From Pinus tabuliformis (lineage: Eukaryota > Streptophyta > Pinopsida > Pinales > Pinaceae): DNA of 64,000 nt. Location of the stretch: assembly GCA_031772625.1 (NCBI GenBank), contig CM062814.1:362487750-362551749 (forward strand). Direction: 5' to 3'. The position numbers and the translations under genes are program-made. Position 1 is the first letter of the stretch. The number at the start of each line of letters is the position of its first letter. The notes under the pieces are model-generated. The model did no database searches. It was given only the letters and a program-made list of their open reading frames with translations, and was not told where the DNA came from. This document shows positions 12,698 to 25,527 of this stretch, one piece after another.

Positions 12698-13879
12698 GAT
12701 TGCAACAAGATGATGGAGCTTAGTGAAAAGAGTCGCCTTCACTAAGTGGGCCCGCAGGCAAGTTATGGCGCAAGTTCTATTTTTGGATCCCAACAGGGAT
12801 GATCACAGTAGGAGTGACCACAGCAGGGATGATCACAGCAGGAGTGACCACAGCAGGAGTGACCACAGCAAGAGTGATCACAGTATGAGTGACCACAGCA
12901 GGAGTGATCACAGCAGGAGTGATCAAAGTCTATTTTTAGACTCGTTGTCCAAAATAGAAAAGTCAAATATTATTGTCTCATAATAATATTTGGACTATAA
13001 ACTTGATCTTATTCTCTTGGAGCACTTTAGTTTGAGCTACAGATGTGGCCCATGCAGCTGTCAGAAGGAAGTAAACTTTTCTTATGATTCAGTTGAATTG
13101 TTGCATGCATGACTTCAGTTAGAACTCAATCAGTTGAGTTTGGTGGAGTTGATTGTGGAGTCGATGGAGTTGTGTTCAGTTTGACTTGGTTAAACTAGTT
13201 GTAGTTAGTCTAACTGCAAATAGAATAATGATGAGTTGTTAAACTAATTATTAACTCATAATACAACTATAGAATACATCAGTTAACTCAGTTGCATGTT
13301 AGTGCATGTTCAGTTCAGCAGGGACATGTGTTAGAGAATCAGATAGCTATCAGTTATGACTATAGTTGTGCATCAGATCTTGCATAATCAAGGGATTGAG
13401 TATGCCAATGAGTTTTCTCATGTATTTTCCCAGTATTATAGCCTCTGCTCACGTATAACATAGTGTGATTGATTCTTTGAAGTTGAAATATGAGTTTGGT
13501 AAACCATTCTCATTAATTCTTGAGCAGGTATTGAGCAGTGGAGGCAGGCAAGCAGTGGAATAGATTTGGAGATCAGATCTTAGCTGTATTGTGTGTAACA
13601 GGTGGAGCTGGTACTGGATTTCTTGTGATAAGCATTGTACTTTTTAATGTTACATTGTCTCAATCATTAATATATAGATAGTTGGGGTTTTTAGCGAGAT
13701 GCTTTCCCCGGGTTACATACTGTGTTAATGTGTGAATGCTCTTGATGTTTTATTGTTATTGATGCTGCTATATTGATGATCAACGTAGAGGAGCTTATGT
13801 ATTGTGTATGTATTCCACAATAGTACATGATCAGGATAATCTCTATTGAATATGTGTTAAATTATTCAAAATTTCTACA
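12692..13879 (+). repeat. 3' LTR of copia element (1188 bp)
   Basis: Begins TGTTGAG, ends TTCTACA, and aligns to the 5' LTR throughout. The purine tract lies before it and the second TGAGT after it. Confidence 0.95.
12789..12923 (+). repeat. 15-bp minisatellite in 3' LTR, 9 units
   Basis: Nine units of the same 15-bp repeat as in the 5' LTR, one more than there. Units are more uniform here. Confidence 0.93.
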
Positions 13880-13884
13880 TGAGT
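13880..13884. repeat. Target-site duplication TGAGT, right copy
   Basis: Exact copy of 8069-8073, directly after the 3' LTR. Confidence 0.95.
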
Positions 13885-16800
13885 GTGATTTAAACATACT
13901 GTATGTGGAGGGCCCCTGCAAATAGTCGAGTTCAACTTTATTTCATTTTATTGCTTTCTATTTTTGCATTGTCATTTTGTTCTAGGATAGTTTCCTTAAT
14001 TAACTATTTTATCATTTCGTTATAACTCAGTTAAATCTCATTATTTCATTTGCATTTCGATTTCTTTACAATCATTTAATGGTTTGGTTTCTTTAATATT
14101 TTTTTTCTTAATTATAGTCAGCTAAATAAATATTGTTTTCATGCTTTTACAAGTAGAACTTGTATATACTCTCTAGTCAGTGTTAAAATATTGTATTCAT
14201 GTTGTTTAGAATTAGAACTTGTATATACTTTGTAGACAGATTTTAAAGGATCATTTTCTTGCTCTTAGAATCATTTGAATCTCAATACTCTATTTTATTG
14301 CAACAAGGTGTTTAGGTTAGGTTCATAATTTTAGAATGGTTAATATAAGATGTTTTAGACAAGGCTGATTCATAGATGTCTTTTGTTTCAACACAATTTA
14401 TTGAAAACTGGTCATAGGAATGATACTTAATATAGATATGACTTGGTAGATTAGTATAAAAATATCTCCATGTCCACTCATTAATTTGTATAAATATAAC
14501 TCTAATCTAATGCTTACAAATAGAAAACTAGATAACAACCAAAATCCCAAAAACGAATATAATCATCATCTTACAAATTAAAAAAAGGATTCTAGAATAT
14601 ATAGTGGACTTGCACTTCATAGATTTACCAACTTCGGTCGATAATTTATTCTTGAAATTTAAGAACATTAAATTGACCAAACAATCACTCCCATAACAAT
14701 GCATCCATGTGACTGTAAACCTATAGTCTCTCCCACAGTTCCTACAAGGGAGAGACTACAGTCTCTCTTAGCCAGTTCTGTTCCAGAGACTGCATGATTT
14801 AAGCCACTTTTTGAGGGCTAGCCTCCAAACCAATGCCTAGAACTTGATGAGACTCTCCAAGACATTAGATGACACCAAGACAAAGCCTCTAACACAAAAC
14901 TTGATCAAGGGCTTGACCTAACAAAATCTAACCATGGAAGACATTTTTTCAAACACTTGGCATCAATGTAACCTACAGGTCTAGGATACAAGACAAAGCA
15001 TAGATGTCTGAAACAAGTAATGAAACATAACCAAAAGGATCACCTCCTTCTCCATTGAACTACTAAATCATAAATTAGGTCTTGCATGCATCCATTTAAT
15101 AGTTACAAGTAAATACATGAAATAATCATGACATAAGCCTGTCGCATAACCATGTGTATAACTAGCATTAAACCCTGTAAATATTAGAGATAATGCATCC
15201 ATTAAATCCACAAATAAATCATTGAAAAAGTAAGAAAACCTAGCTTTTATTAGTCATAGGAAAATCTAACCAGGTTCAGGACATACACATACCACTTGAC
15301 CACAGGCATGGCTGAACCAAATCTCTCATTCAGCCAATCACCCCCGTGACATATTCCAAGCATGAATGTGGGATCTCATAGAAAAACCAATCCAAAAAAA
15401 ACCGAGGGATTCCAGAGGTTAAATCACCTCCACCCTCATCAAACCATGGTCACACCAAAACCAGTGCTTAGATAACAACCGAACCAAACTTGGAATTCCA
15501 TTTGGAATCCATCACTATCCTTGATTAAAATTTTGTCTCCTTCTCTCTCAGGATTTATCGCAATACAAGCCTAGATCACTAGGCCCTAAACTTAGACTGC
15601 TCCCTCAAGATTTACTATGTATCCTAGCAAAACTGGTCAAGGGATTCCTAGGCCTTAGGAATGAACCTTGAGACCACCTCCACCCTAGATTCCAAAATTC
15701 ATTGGGCAATTCCAAAGATCAAAACCAAGATCAACATCCCAACATACAATTGCATCCAGAAAAATGCTAGGTTAGGTTGAAATCCACTTTCATAACCTGG
15801 ACAAACCATGCCACCAACAACAAGAGAACCATACACCAAAATACAAATCCATGCATGTCCAAACTAGCTAGGAAATCACACATGAAAAAGGTTACCTGCA
15901 AGTATTCTTACTAAAGCTACTTGATCCTTCCCTCATTTCCTGATCATTGCTTTCCTTTCCTTTCATTTCCTTCCTTGATCCAAAGCTAGAGTGCTCCAAG
16001 AAAGCTCTAAGTGACCAAGAGTGAGGGAGAGAGAATAATGAGTGAGCCCCAAACTTTCCCTGACCAAGAGCTTAACACTGACTAAGCTTGAGCCAAGAGC
16101 TTACATTCCAAGACTAACACTAAGAAACTTGCCAACTGATCGTGATAAGAATTTTTATCAATGAGGTCTCTAATTTCTTCATTTTCCATTATTTTCCTTC
16201 ATTTTCATCCTCACATGAAACCTGTGACCTTTTACCTTCCTTTTCTCCTAATTTCTTTTATTTTCATAAATAAATGTGCCAAAAATGCTTTTTTTCCCCT
16301 TTAATTCCTTTGTCTTAGCCTTTGCCAATTTCCTTAGCAAAAACACACACATCCAGTGATGCCCACTAGGATATATTTTCCCAGCATTCAACTTGGAATA
16401 TGTGTACATTACCCATGGTCTTATTTTTCCTTTATTTACCTTTCTACATGAACTTTTCACCAGGGCTATTACAATTCTTTTCTTGTATGTTCTTTATTGT
16501 AGGTGGTTTAGTTTTCTTTAGTGCATTATGCACTTATGTGGCACTTATATGGAATTTTTATTTTTGCACTACATTTAGGAATTGTCAACATAAAGCATTA
16601 AATGTCTATTTTTAGTTATTGTTTAATGATTCTTCTTGCATTGCATTGTTTTTATTGTATTTTACATATCCTTCCTTACTACATTACTTCATGCACTCAT
16701 TTTGTACTTACCAATATCTTATCCTGGAATTACAGTTACCTAATGTTGAACTAGCATTGAATTTTTTCTCTATACTACATGATGTTGCATGATCTATCTT

Positions 16801-18924
16801 AAGCCTTTCTATATTCATCCACCCTACCAACCCTATATGTGGTGTTAAAATTTCATTATGCCCCTGTGCACACCTTGAAACTCTAGAAGAATTTGTTTGG
16901 TCTCTATTCCCTAATGTTCAACCCCTAATTCAAATGGTTGTGTGTGGTTGTAGTAGATGATTCGAGAGGAAACCTCTCATAGAATCATTTGTAAAAGCTA
17001 CATCCCAAACATCCTTCTTATAAATTTAACCGATTAACAAGGAAAATTTTAATAGATTCACGTGGGGAACCGTAATCAATTCATATAAAGTGTATCTATT
17101 ACTTCAACCATGTATCAAAAACATCTTGCATATTTCATTGTATGTTTTCATTTCCCACCTGTTAGTTGAAGATGAGATGTGGAAGCATGGTATGAGGAAA
17201 AACCTAAGTCAGAAAATCTTTTAGTTTTTGAAAACAAGAAAAAAAATCTCTTGTCAGTACAATAAGTCGAGACCCTTCAATCACCCTGGCGAAATAAATG
17301 CCCAATAAATGATGTCAATATGCATACTAAGAAAATTAATCAAATAGAGGGTAAAGGATTGAGAAAGGATTTCTTCAAAGAGAGGTGATTCAAGCAAGTT
17401 CACCAAGGTACTAAATAGGCCTGCTGGTAGTGAATCAATGCTTGTGATTTCTTGAGTGACTCTAGTGTAGTACTGAACAGGACTTTTGGAAGTGGAGCAA
17501 TGCTAGAAACTGATTTTAAAATTATATATATAATAATCCACTTCCACATTCTTTTTCATCATTGAAGACTTATGTGTGTGAGCTCTTATTTCAAAATGTA
17601 AAATTGACAGGATCTAAATGAGAGATAGAGGACATACGTATCTGTAAAAGGTTAGGTAACTCAAAGAAATACCCATGGTATCTAGTTTAATACTTCCTTT
17701 CACTCTTAGCAAGACTCAATAGGGATGTAGGCAGAGATGTTGCATTCTACTAGTGGTTCACCAATTGTTGTAGTCACTACAACACCACCCTAAATTTGAA
17801 CCTATAAATCCTAATTTTGCGTATCTCTGTGCTTTTAAAGGCCTTAGTAAATTTCATGTGGATTATGATGATCAAAATTCTCTAATAACATTATGCTTAT
17901 ATGTCTATGAGTTCATTAGGGTTTATGGAATTCTTGCATTCATTCATCTTGTAAATGATGTTTCAACTATGCCTCTCAATTTAAGTAGATTGAGAATTTA
18001 ACGTCTTAAGAAATTGCCAATGCTATGCTTACGCGTGTATTTTGTACACCTCGGGTTTGGATTGAGTTGTAGCCAACTCATAAGGCTTATCACACTAGAA
18101 GCAAATGACTCTCTTGTATTTGGTAGTTTTTTATTCCATTCGAACAAAAGATTAGAAGTTGAGGCCTTGACCTAGAATATTGTAGACATAAATGCTAAGG
18201 ATAGTGAAGGCAATACTTCATTAATTCACCTGTCTCAATGTCCTAGCAGTTAAAATTTGTAAATAATTGTTGCAAGTTCCTCTCCACAAACAAATAAAGA
18301 AGAAATCCAAAGAAATATGTGAGAAGTTTGAGGGAAAGATGCCATTTTTGTAAGTATATTTGTCAAGAGTTGTTGGCTTGTATAAATTGAAGGGAAGATA
18401 ATGCTAAGAAGAGGAAATTATGTATATATGGATATATGGAATCAAAGGTAAAGGAATTTGTTTGAAGAGTGAGTAAAATGTATAAAGTAACAATTCAAGT
18501 TTCCTTACCTTGAATATTTGTTGCTCTAGTCCATGGGGTTTATATCAATCGAATTCTTCAAGATTGGTAGTTTTGGATGCTGGTAGTGTACTTGATTGTA
18601 TGACAGCTATGACCGTAAATAAATAGAGATCTAAAAAAACTCTATGCTAGCAAGATCCTATAGGTTCCCATAACCTCGACTTAGCATTTGATTCAAGCCA
18701 AGCACCTTTATGTCTTACATTTGTATTAACGAAACAAAATGATATTTGCGTCGATACAAATTTGGGTAATAATCTTGTTTACCTGTTGGTTTTGGTTGAT
18801 AAAAACCAGATCTTCTTGTGTTTCCAATGTGAGGGGGTGGATCTTCTAACTTTTATTTATATTCGAGTGTGAAGAATGTTGTCTTATGCCTCTCTGATAC
18901 ACAATCATCGATCCTTCTTTAAGA
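13885..18924. other. Gene-free intergenic stretch
   Basis: No gene, LTR pair or conserved motif is recognised. From 14700 to 16470 the composition (long CA/CT-rich, CATG-containing sequence) resembles the leader-like DNA at 3.8-7.1 kb, so it may be decayed LTR-element DNA. A perfect 11-bp inverted repeat lies at 14724-14734/14748-14758. The remainder is AT-rich with only short random frames. Confidence 0.5.
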
Positions 18925-20053
18925 TGGCCTTGGATCCTTATATGAACCTAGCTGGTGATTTTTAGCATGTTTGATTGGACAAAGGTGATCAATTTCATGC
19001 AAGATATGTGATTTTAGATCAACAATCAAAGTTACTTTCTCCATTTGTTTCAAGCCAAGATAATTCAATGTCACCTGCAAATTGCCTTGGTTGGTTAATT
19101 GAAGATCGTCTATTTGATTGGGATGAAGATAACTATCCATGTCTACCATTAGAGAGCCTTGTTGTTTATTAACCAAACGTGGAAGGATTTACCATAGACA
19201 AGTCAAGTGGGGTCACAAGTTGAAGGCTTTTCAACACCACCTGGGCTAGAATTTGATTTTGGGAGAAATGGAAATGAAGCAATTTTGCAATTAGAATGGT
19301 AGAAATATGATATTACATTGGATAAGGAAGAAAAGAAAAGCATTAGAAACCTTTATTTCTGATTTTCTACAAGTATTTCAAGGTTGGAGGCCTTATGAGT
19401 GGTAGAATGAATTACCTTCAAAATGTATTGTTGTAGAAGCACCATCTTATGGTGGAGACACCATTAGATGCCCCTTTATCGGTCATCCAACAAGAGTTAT
19501 TCTAGCATTAATTCCAGAAATGAAGAACATAGTTGATTTTACTATAGAATTGTAATCAATTTCAGATTCAATAAATGAATCCCCAAACACAGATAGGATT
19601 GAAATAGGTTTACAAATATTGGATACATTGAGATATTTACACATTCAATACACAATCAGAGGGTTTTAGCTATTATGGGGGATTGCAAACTCTTGTGGCT
19701 CTAATGAGTGTTGCACAGACATGGGGGGATTTCCAGTAGTAGATTCTCTCACTAGAGGTTTTAAGCGAGGTTGTATATGGGAACTTTAATTACTTTTTGT
19801 TTCCCTTAAAAATGGAGGAATGAAATGTCTTCTACCACAATCCATTAGGTTGTATTCTTTCTTCATCAACTTGAATTTCACTTAACAAATTGACTAGAGA
19901 TTCTAGAGCTGATAAGAGGCTCATATTAGAGAGGGTTTATCATGGTACCTCACCTATTGGGTATGTTATTCCAGAAGATGATGGATGTATTGATAACATA
20001 CCTGACTGTTCAACCTTAATGAATGATTTTGAGATTTGTGTTTGCCTTCTTTA
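18925..20053 (+). pseudogene. Decayed protein-coding sequence of unknown identity
   Basis: Coding-like peptides appear in shifting plus-strand frames: LLSPFVSSQDNSMSPANCLG and GWLIEDRLFDWDEDNYPCLP (about 19030-19150), PGLEFDFGRNGNEAILQLEW (about 19240-19300), YGGDTIRCPFIGHPTRVILA (about 19450-19510) and DSRADKRLILERVYHGTSPI (about 19900-19960), followed by GYVIPEDDGCIDNIPDCS. Stops and frameshifts separate them. The runs of normal protein composition in one orientation over 1.1 kb argue for a real former gene. I cannot name the family; a host gene and a transposable-element protein are both possible. Confidence 0.45.
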
Positions 20054-21420
20054 AATTACAATCATGATGGTTAACAGCCTTCATCGTATCATATATCTCG
20101 CAACTAATCACAATTTCGTTTTGCCTCACTAAAATCACATTCCCAAATGTGACTAGAATCTATTGAAAATCACTAGCACATTTCATAGTGCAACCCATCG
20201 TTCCTGTCTCTGCAATTTGCATGTATGATTTATATCTTATCCAATCATAGCATGGTTGTGAAACTCACATTTTTTTTGCGACCTCCCTTACCTTTGTGAA
20301 AGCGATAAAATCACTATGCAACTCTAAGTTATCACCCTCCTAATAAGTAATATATCCTTGTTGAAATCATTATTTCTTGATCACATACCTCCTCTTAACC
20401 TCGTGTACGTATCTTCATTATCGCTGCATCTAGTTTCCACTTACCACAATTGGCATCAATTGAACCCCTGTTCCTATACCTTAACCTATGCTCATTCCTT
20501 GAAAACTACCCCAAGTATGTGCCAATACTCATTCAATTAACCATTTCAAACCACCCAAACATAGCTCTCAACAAAATTTATTGATTATGGCTAAATATTG
20601 TATAGGAGTTATGGCTTGATTGCTAAGTTTATTAGAGACTGTGAATTTTGTTGGATGATCAATGCCATGGTAAGAATCATGGTTGTGGAACTACATGCTA
20701 GAAACTTATCTTGTGAACTCACATTTACATATTTGAAGCCTAAGGATATCAAAGCTCATATTTACTCCATAGGTTTCAAAGCACACTAAAACTACGATCT
20801 ATATTTGCAATCTTCGATGGACTTTAGAAATTTGAGTTAGCCTAAGTTTTTCGTCTACAAATTTCATTATAGCCTTGAATTGTAACCACAATAAGGTCGC
20901 AAATCACATTCTTATCCCCTATCAATATTTTTTTTTGAAAATGTAACTTGATATAGAGTTCAAATTTGTGACTTGCCCAGAATCTAAGGCTTAGCATATA
21001 GCTTGAACATACAATTTGACTGGGAATGAAATTTGCAATCAACATGGGAAATTTTTGGTTTTCATGTCATGAATCGTACTTACAATTTCTAGTGAGAATT
21101 GATCCTTAAAATGTGACTTATGTTGCATTTAGGTTTAGATTTGAACCTACCCCTTTCTCATCGCACCAATAGTAGAGTATGATCAATATATAAAGGCATT
21201 CAATCCTTTCTAATGAGTGTCGCATTTGGACCATTTACCCATTGGAGCTAAGGAAATATTTAAGTCAAAAGGAAAGAAAAATTAAATATTTTGATTTTGT
21301 TAGGAGTAAAATAGTCAAGGTTTGTATCTTGTTCTATGCGAAAAGTTAAGAAAAGGCCCATCATGTCTCCATATTTCATTGACAATGATATCAAAATTTT
21401 GGGCATAGTTGTACTTGAGA
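20054..21420. other. Gene-free stretch
   Basis: Ordinary AT-rich sequence. Frames of 60-67 codons at 20358, 20598 and 20842 carry no recognisable motif. Nothing further seen. Confidence 0.5.
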
Positions 21421-21439
21421 GAGAGCGGCAAAAAACATA

Positions 21440-21725
21440 AATTCAAATGATGTGTGCTACAAGAACCAAATTCCTTTAATGCATTAGAGTTACAACATTA
21501 GGAATGTGGATAAAACTATTATTGAAGGAAAAGTCAAGGGATCAACCAAGGCTATCAAGTTAACTTTTAAAAAACTTAAAGAAGGTGGCAATATTGATGA
21601 TGCAAACCTTGTTTGTGAACGAGATGTACTTCAACAAATGTATAAATGGAAGAATAAATTGAAGGTCTATCTTGCACCATTTATATATGGGGTGTGTTAC
21701 ACATCATTTGGTTGACATTTCACTA
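21440..21725 (+). pseudogene. EDM2-like exon fragment
   Basis: The translation from about 21455 contains CYKNQIPLMH, a stop, then NVDKTIIEGKVKGSTKAIKL, a KLKEGGNIDDANLVCERDVL stretch and WKNKLKVYLAPFIYGVCYTS, ending FG-stop-HFT at 21709-21719. From memory of the family, this order (K.P.THA.S..N.VDKTI..GKVEGS, then EDAK.VCE..VL, then WKNKL.VYLAPFL.GMRYTSFGRHFT) is a conserved region of ENHANCED DOWNY MILDEW 2, a plant PHD-finger chromatin regulator. The final stop is TGA where the family has Arg, as from CGA to TGA. No flanking EDM2 exons, PHD fingers or methyltransferase-like domain are recognised, so this is a fragment. The assignment is from recall of the motif, not a search. Confidence 0.6.
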
Positions 21726-21749
21726 CAACATATATAAGGGTAAAATACA

Positions 21750-22302
21750 AAATATTATAACAACCAGCCCTAACCAAAGTAATTCATTAGATAACTCTCT
21801 CATTGACACAGGTATTCTTGTGGGAATAGAGAAACACATATTTTCACTTGAGAAAGTACTAGATATTGCAATAAATTAGAAACCATCAGAAAAGTGGAAG
21901 GAACTAGAACCTCTAGTGTTAGAAATAAATGTCAATGTCGCAATGGAAAATATGTCTAATAGAACCATGAAAATAGTCAATCTGAAAACACCTTTTGTTA
22001 TGCATCTAGGAAGAGTGCTAGTTAGTACTTTCTATGTCATAGGCCATCATTGGAATGCTAAGTCTGTCAAATCCACCATTGGTTATTTTACATCCTCATG
22101 AACTGGTTTCTTCTTACTATGGTTGCACTAAAATGTTTGGAAACATTTATTTTGTAAAAGTATCACCTTTGGGTGACCTATATCTATTACATGTTGGACT
22201 AATGAAAACAAAAATAACGATCACATTGACACAATGGTTCCAAGAGGAACAAAATAATGATGAAACGAAAGTGTATTTCATTAGATACTTACTTTGTGCT
22301 TA
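21750..22302 (+). pseudogene. Decayed coding sequence of unknown identity next to the EDM2-like fragment
   Basis: Plus-strand peptides in two frames: SLIDTGILVGIEKHIFSLEK (about 21800), MKIVNLKTPFVMHLGRVLVS and TFYVIGHHWNAKSVKST (about 21970-22080), then ELVSSYYGCTKMFGNIYFVK and SPLGDLYLLHVGLMK (about 22100-22210). One stop and one frameshift separate them. It may be a further part of the same pseudogene as 21440-21725 or something unrelated. I do not recognise the family. Confidence 0.35.
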
Positions 22303-23329
22303 AGGAGATAGAGGCACTTAGCTCCTGACTGCTAGTAGGAGTGGTAGTGAGGTTAAGGTTTCCTTTGGACGATGTTATGAGCAGCCCATGTCCCACTATT
22401 TGGCTTGATGGTCTGCAGGATGTTTACTTGTATTTGCAGCAAAATTAATAATAAAATATTCATTGTTAGCATTAATTCTTATGCTTCTTCACAATGGTTT
22501 TATTGGTTTTCTAGTATTTCCATTGTGTTTATATGTGTGCTTTCATGTGGGCGATATGTTAATGAACTCATTCATAACTTATGACTTGCATGTCTAATTT
22601 GAATCTTTGCTTTCTTATTCCACACAACTCAATTAAGTTATTGTGAAGTGTTTTTCATTTAACTTTTGGCACTTATCTGTTCAAACATGTCTGAGATGGA
22701 TTTATCTCATTAATCCCCCTTGTAGAATGATTATTATTATTTAATTATTAGTTTCTTGTATCTCTTTCTGCATGTTATCAGTCACGGGTTGACCCCATTC
22801 CCAATATTTTGGGAATTTCTTTCCTGCCCTTGCTCTAACGTCTCAACAATTGATAGCCAAGAAAAAAAATTAAATGGTGGTAATAGGGTCCACTTACCAG
22901 ATGGGACTCCTATCCCAAATGGTGTGAGACCTAATTGGGACTTCACACCAACGATATCCCTTAGTTGTTTTTGAGATATTTTCCCCCATCAATAAGTCCC
23001 AATTAACAAAACTATCAATTAACAGATATGGAAAGTTTAAGATATATTAAGTGAAAAGGATAGAGGTACAGAGTCTAGTAGGATTTGAATTCCAATAGGA
23101 ACTATGGATGGAAATTTTAGGATCTACTGAGTGACAGGGCTAGGGATTCAAAGTCTATTGGCATACATATAATATTAGGAATTATAGAAAGAACTCCTAT
23201 TATTTTTCAATTGATAAGACTAGGGACCTAGAGCTTGTTCAGATCTTGATTCTATTAAGAAACATAGAAGGCACTTGTGGGGTCTATAAAGTGATGGGGA
23301 AAAGCATAGAAATTCTGGAAGATATAGAT
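22303..23329. other. Gene-free stretch
   Basis: AT-rich DNA. A 72-codon frame at 22756-22974 has no recognised motif. Nothing else seen. Confidence 0.5.
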
Positions 23330-24457
23330 ATTTGGGAATCCATAAGAATTGGTAAATAACACTTAAAAAAAAAAACTTGGATGATATATTTAAATAGTAA
23401 TCCAAACATAGGATAGGTGGAGTCTACATGAGTACTTTAGGCCTTGCATATAGGTGAACATTGACATAGCATGTTGATGTGTCATGCTAACATGGCATGT
23501 CGAATAATCTTGAATGATATGTGATGCCGATGTGTTACATTGATGTGGTACATAGACCATTTTTTATGACATGGCATGTAAATGTACCACTAATGTGACA
23601 TGCTAATGTGGTGATGTGGACATGGATTAGATGTTCTTAGACACTAAAATGGATCCTAAGATGGCAACACTGTGGAAATAATGTGGATTAGAAAAATCTC
23701 AGGTTAGAAAATATCCATATATGTAGCATTTTGATTAATGATGACCTTCCAATTTTTCTCGAAATTGGATGTTGTCCTAGTTGGTGAAGTTTTTTCCAAG
23801 ATATATATCTATCCATAAGTTTATGAATTCTTAGATGGATCTAAAAGAGTGGAAATCTAGCCTGGTGGAGATATGAAAATCACCAAAGTGATGTATAAAG
23901 GAAATCTCTAATATAGATGATGATAGTAGATCAACATGCTCTCTTTGGGACATGGTATTAAGTAATTACAACACATGGGTAGGGAATACCATGTGTCAAC
24001 CATGTGAGTTCAATGTGACGTTGTACAATGGGAACATAACAACAAAGGATTGCTATGTGTCCACTATATGACACTAGAAAGAATGTTGGTGTGGTGCTTT
24101 AAAGGTAAAATCTTCAATTGGGTAGAATGTTGTATCCAAGGTTTAGATTTGGATTAAATTTATATTATTGGAAATATTTTAATGAGAAAAAGATTATGGA
24201 AGTACTATAAATGAGCTTTTAACTTGGTTGAAGGAAGATGAATTTTGAAAACCCCATCTCCACAAGGTAACCTAGAAGATTGGGACTAGACACATTATTC
24301 CCTTAAAATGGCCTTGAGGGAGCTAGGTAACGTTACATGTTAATTACTTCGACATTCAGCAAGAATTTGATAGGTGGCATTTAATAAATATAAATTTCAA
24401 TGTCATCCATAAAAAAATAATTTCCCTCTCCACATTAAGTAAAGTTAATTAACAACT

Positions 24458-24460
<3 letters not shown>

Positions 24461-24519
<59 letters not shown>
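24461..24519. repeat. (TA)n microsatellite
   Basis: Uninterrupted TA dinucleotide run of about 59 bp inside duplicate copy A. Confidence 0.97.
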
Positions 24520-24521
<2 letters not shown>

Positions 24522-24842
24522 AAATTAAGTAGTTTATTTTCCAATTATAAGAGCATTTTATATCCTACTATGAGGATATGTGTAAGTCTTTCAATACTCA
24601 CCATGGACTTTAGAAGTTAAAATTTAGGGGAAAAGGTATTTGGACGTTGGGAAAAATAAAATATTTCAATGTCCACTTGGAATAATATACATATACATAT
24701 AGCAATTTAGAATTGAACTTTCCTTGAAGAGACACTTGTTAAATCCTAGAATTTAAAAGATGTGTAACTCCTTATAGAGTTGACATATGACATTTAAAAG
24801 AAAATATTAATTGCACATCTTCGTCACAAATGAAATGATAAC

Positions 24843-25215
24843 AATTTTACTTGCAATTAATATACATAAAGTATTTCAAGATCTACTTTAATTAAAAATA
24901 CTTTTTATAAAAAAAATAAAGTTGATATAAAAGTATTTTGGTTAAGGTGGACTTTGAAATGTTTTATTTATATATACTAATTTAAAGTGAAAAAATATTA
25001 GTGACTACATTAGTGTGCCTTATATAATAATTTTACTTGCAATTACTCTACATAAACAAAGTATTTCAAAATCTACTTTAATTAAAACTACTTTTTATAA
25101 AAAATTGAAGTTGATATAAAAGTATTTTGGTTAAGGTGGACTTTGAAATATTCCATTTATATTACTAATTTAAAGTGAAAAAATATTAATGATTACATTA
25201 GTGTGCTTTATAGTG
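24843..25215 (+). repeat. 186-bp tandem duplication
   Basis: The block starting 'aattttacttgcaatta' at 24843 is repeated at 25029 with a few changes, including the shared string 'gttgatataaaagtatttt'. It lies within the segmental duplicate; the other segment has a single related block near 28890-29000. Confidence 0.85.
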
Positions 25216-25310
25216 GTATTTAAAGATATTTTTATTAATAAAAAATATTTCAATATTATGTATAAATAAAATATTTTAATAGTCACGTGAAAAAAATATT
25301 GTAATATCAA

Positions 25311-25345
25311 CTATCTATCTATATCTATATCTATATCTATATATC

Positions 25346-25374
<29 letters not shown>
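25311..25374. repeat. (TATC)n/(TA)n compound microsatellite
   Basis: CTAT and CTATAT units grade into a pure TA run. Confidence 0.95.
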
Positions 25375-25377
<3 letters not shown>

Positions 25378-25527
25378 GACATAGGGATCAGAATATATAG
25401 GGATCAAAATTTCCTTTATATTAAAAAAATTTGATTAGATGCTTATAATTCAATAATTATAATTCATTTTAAGAATAAGGTAAATCACTAATTAATATAA
25501 ATTTTATAAATAAATTTTATTTTAATA

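Larger units (their letters stand above)
8074..13879 (+). mobile_element. Full-length, inactive Ty1/copia retrotransposon
   Basis: A 5806-bp element bounded by LTRs (8074-9246 and 12692-13879), with TG...CA ends, a tRNA-iMet primer site, a purine tract before the 3' LTR and a perfect TGAGT target duplication. Domain order is gag zinc knuckle, protease, integrase, reverse transcriptase, RNase H, which defines Ty1/copia. By hand the LTRs differ at about 50 of about 1050 aligned bases outside the minisatellite (about 5 %), so it is neither recent nor ancient. Five in-frame stops and deletions in gag and RNase H make it non-autonomous now. Confidence 0.95.
23330..25250 (+). repeat. Diverged direct segmental duplicate, copy A
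   Basis: Aligns in order and orientation with 26640-29000. Shared landmarks: 'actttaggcctt' (23430 and 26727), 'gatggatcta.aa.agtggaaat' (23833 and 27991), 'ctctttgggacatg' (23940 and 28103), 'tgtgtcaaccatgtga' (23992 and 28149), 'gagaaaaagat' (24183 and 28333) and 'atttcaatgtcatc' (24395 and 28540). No coding capacity is evident. Confidence 0.75.
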
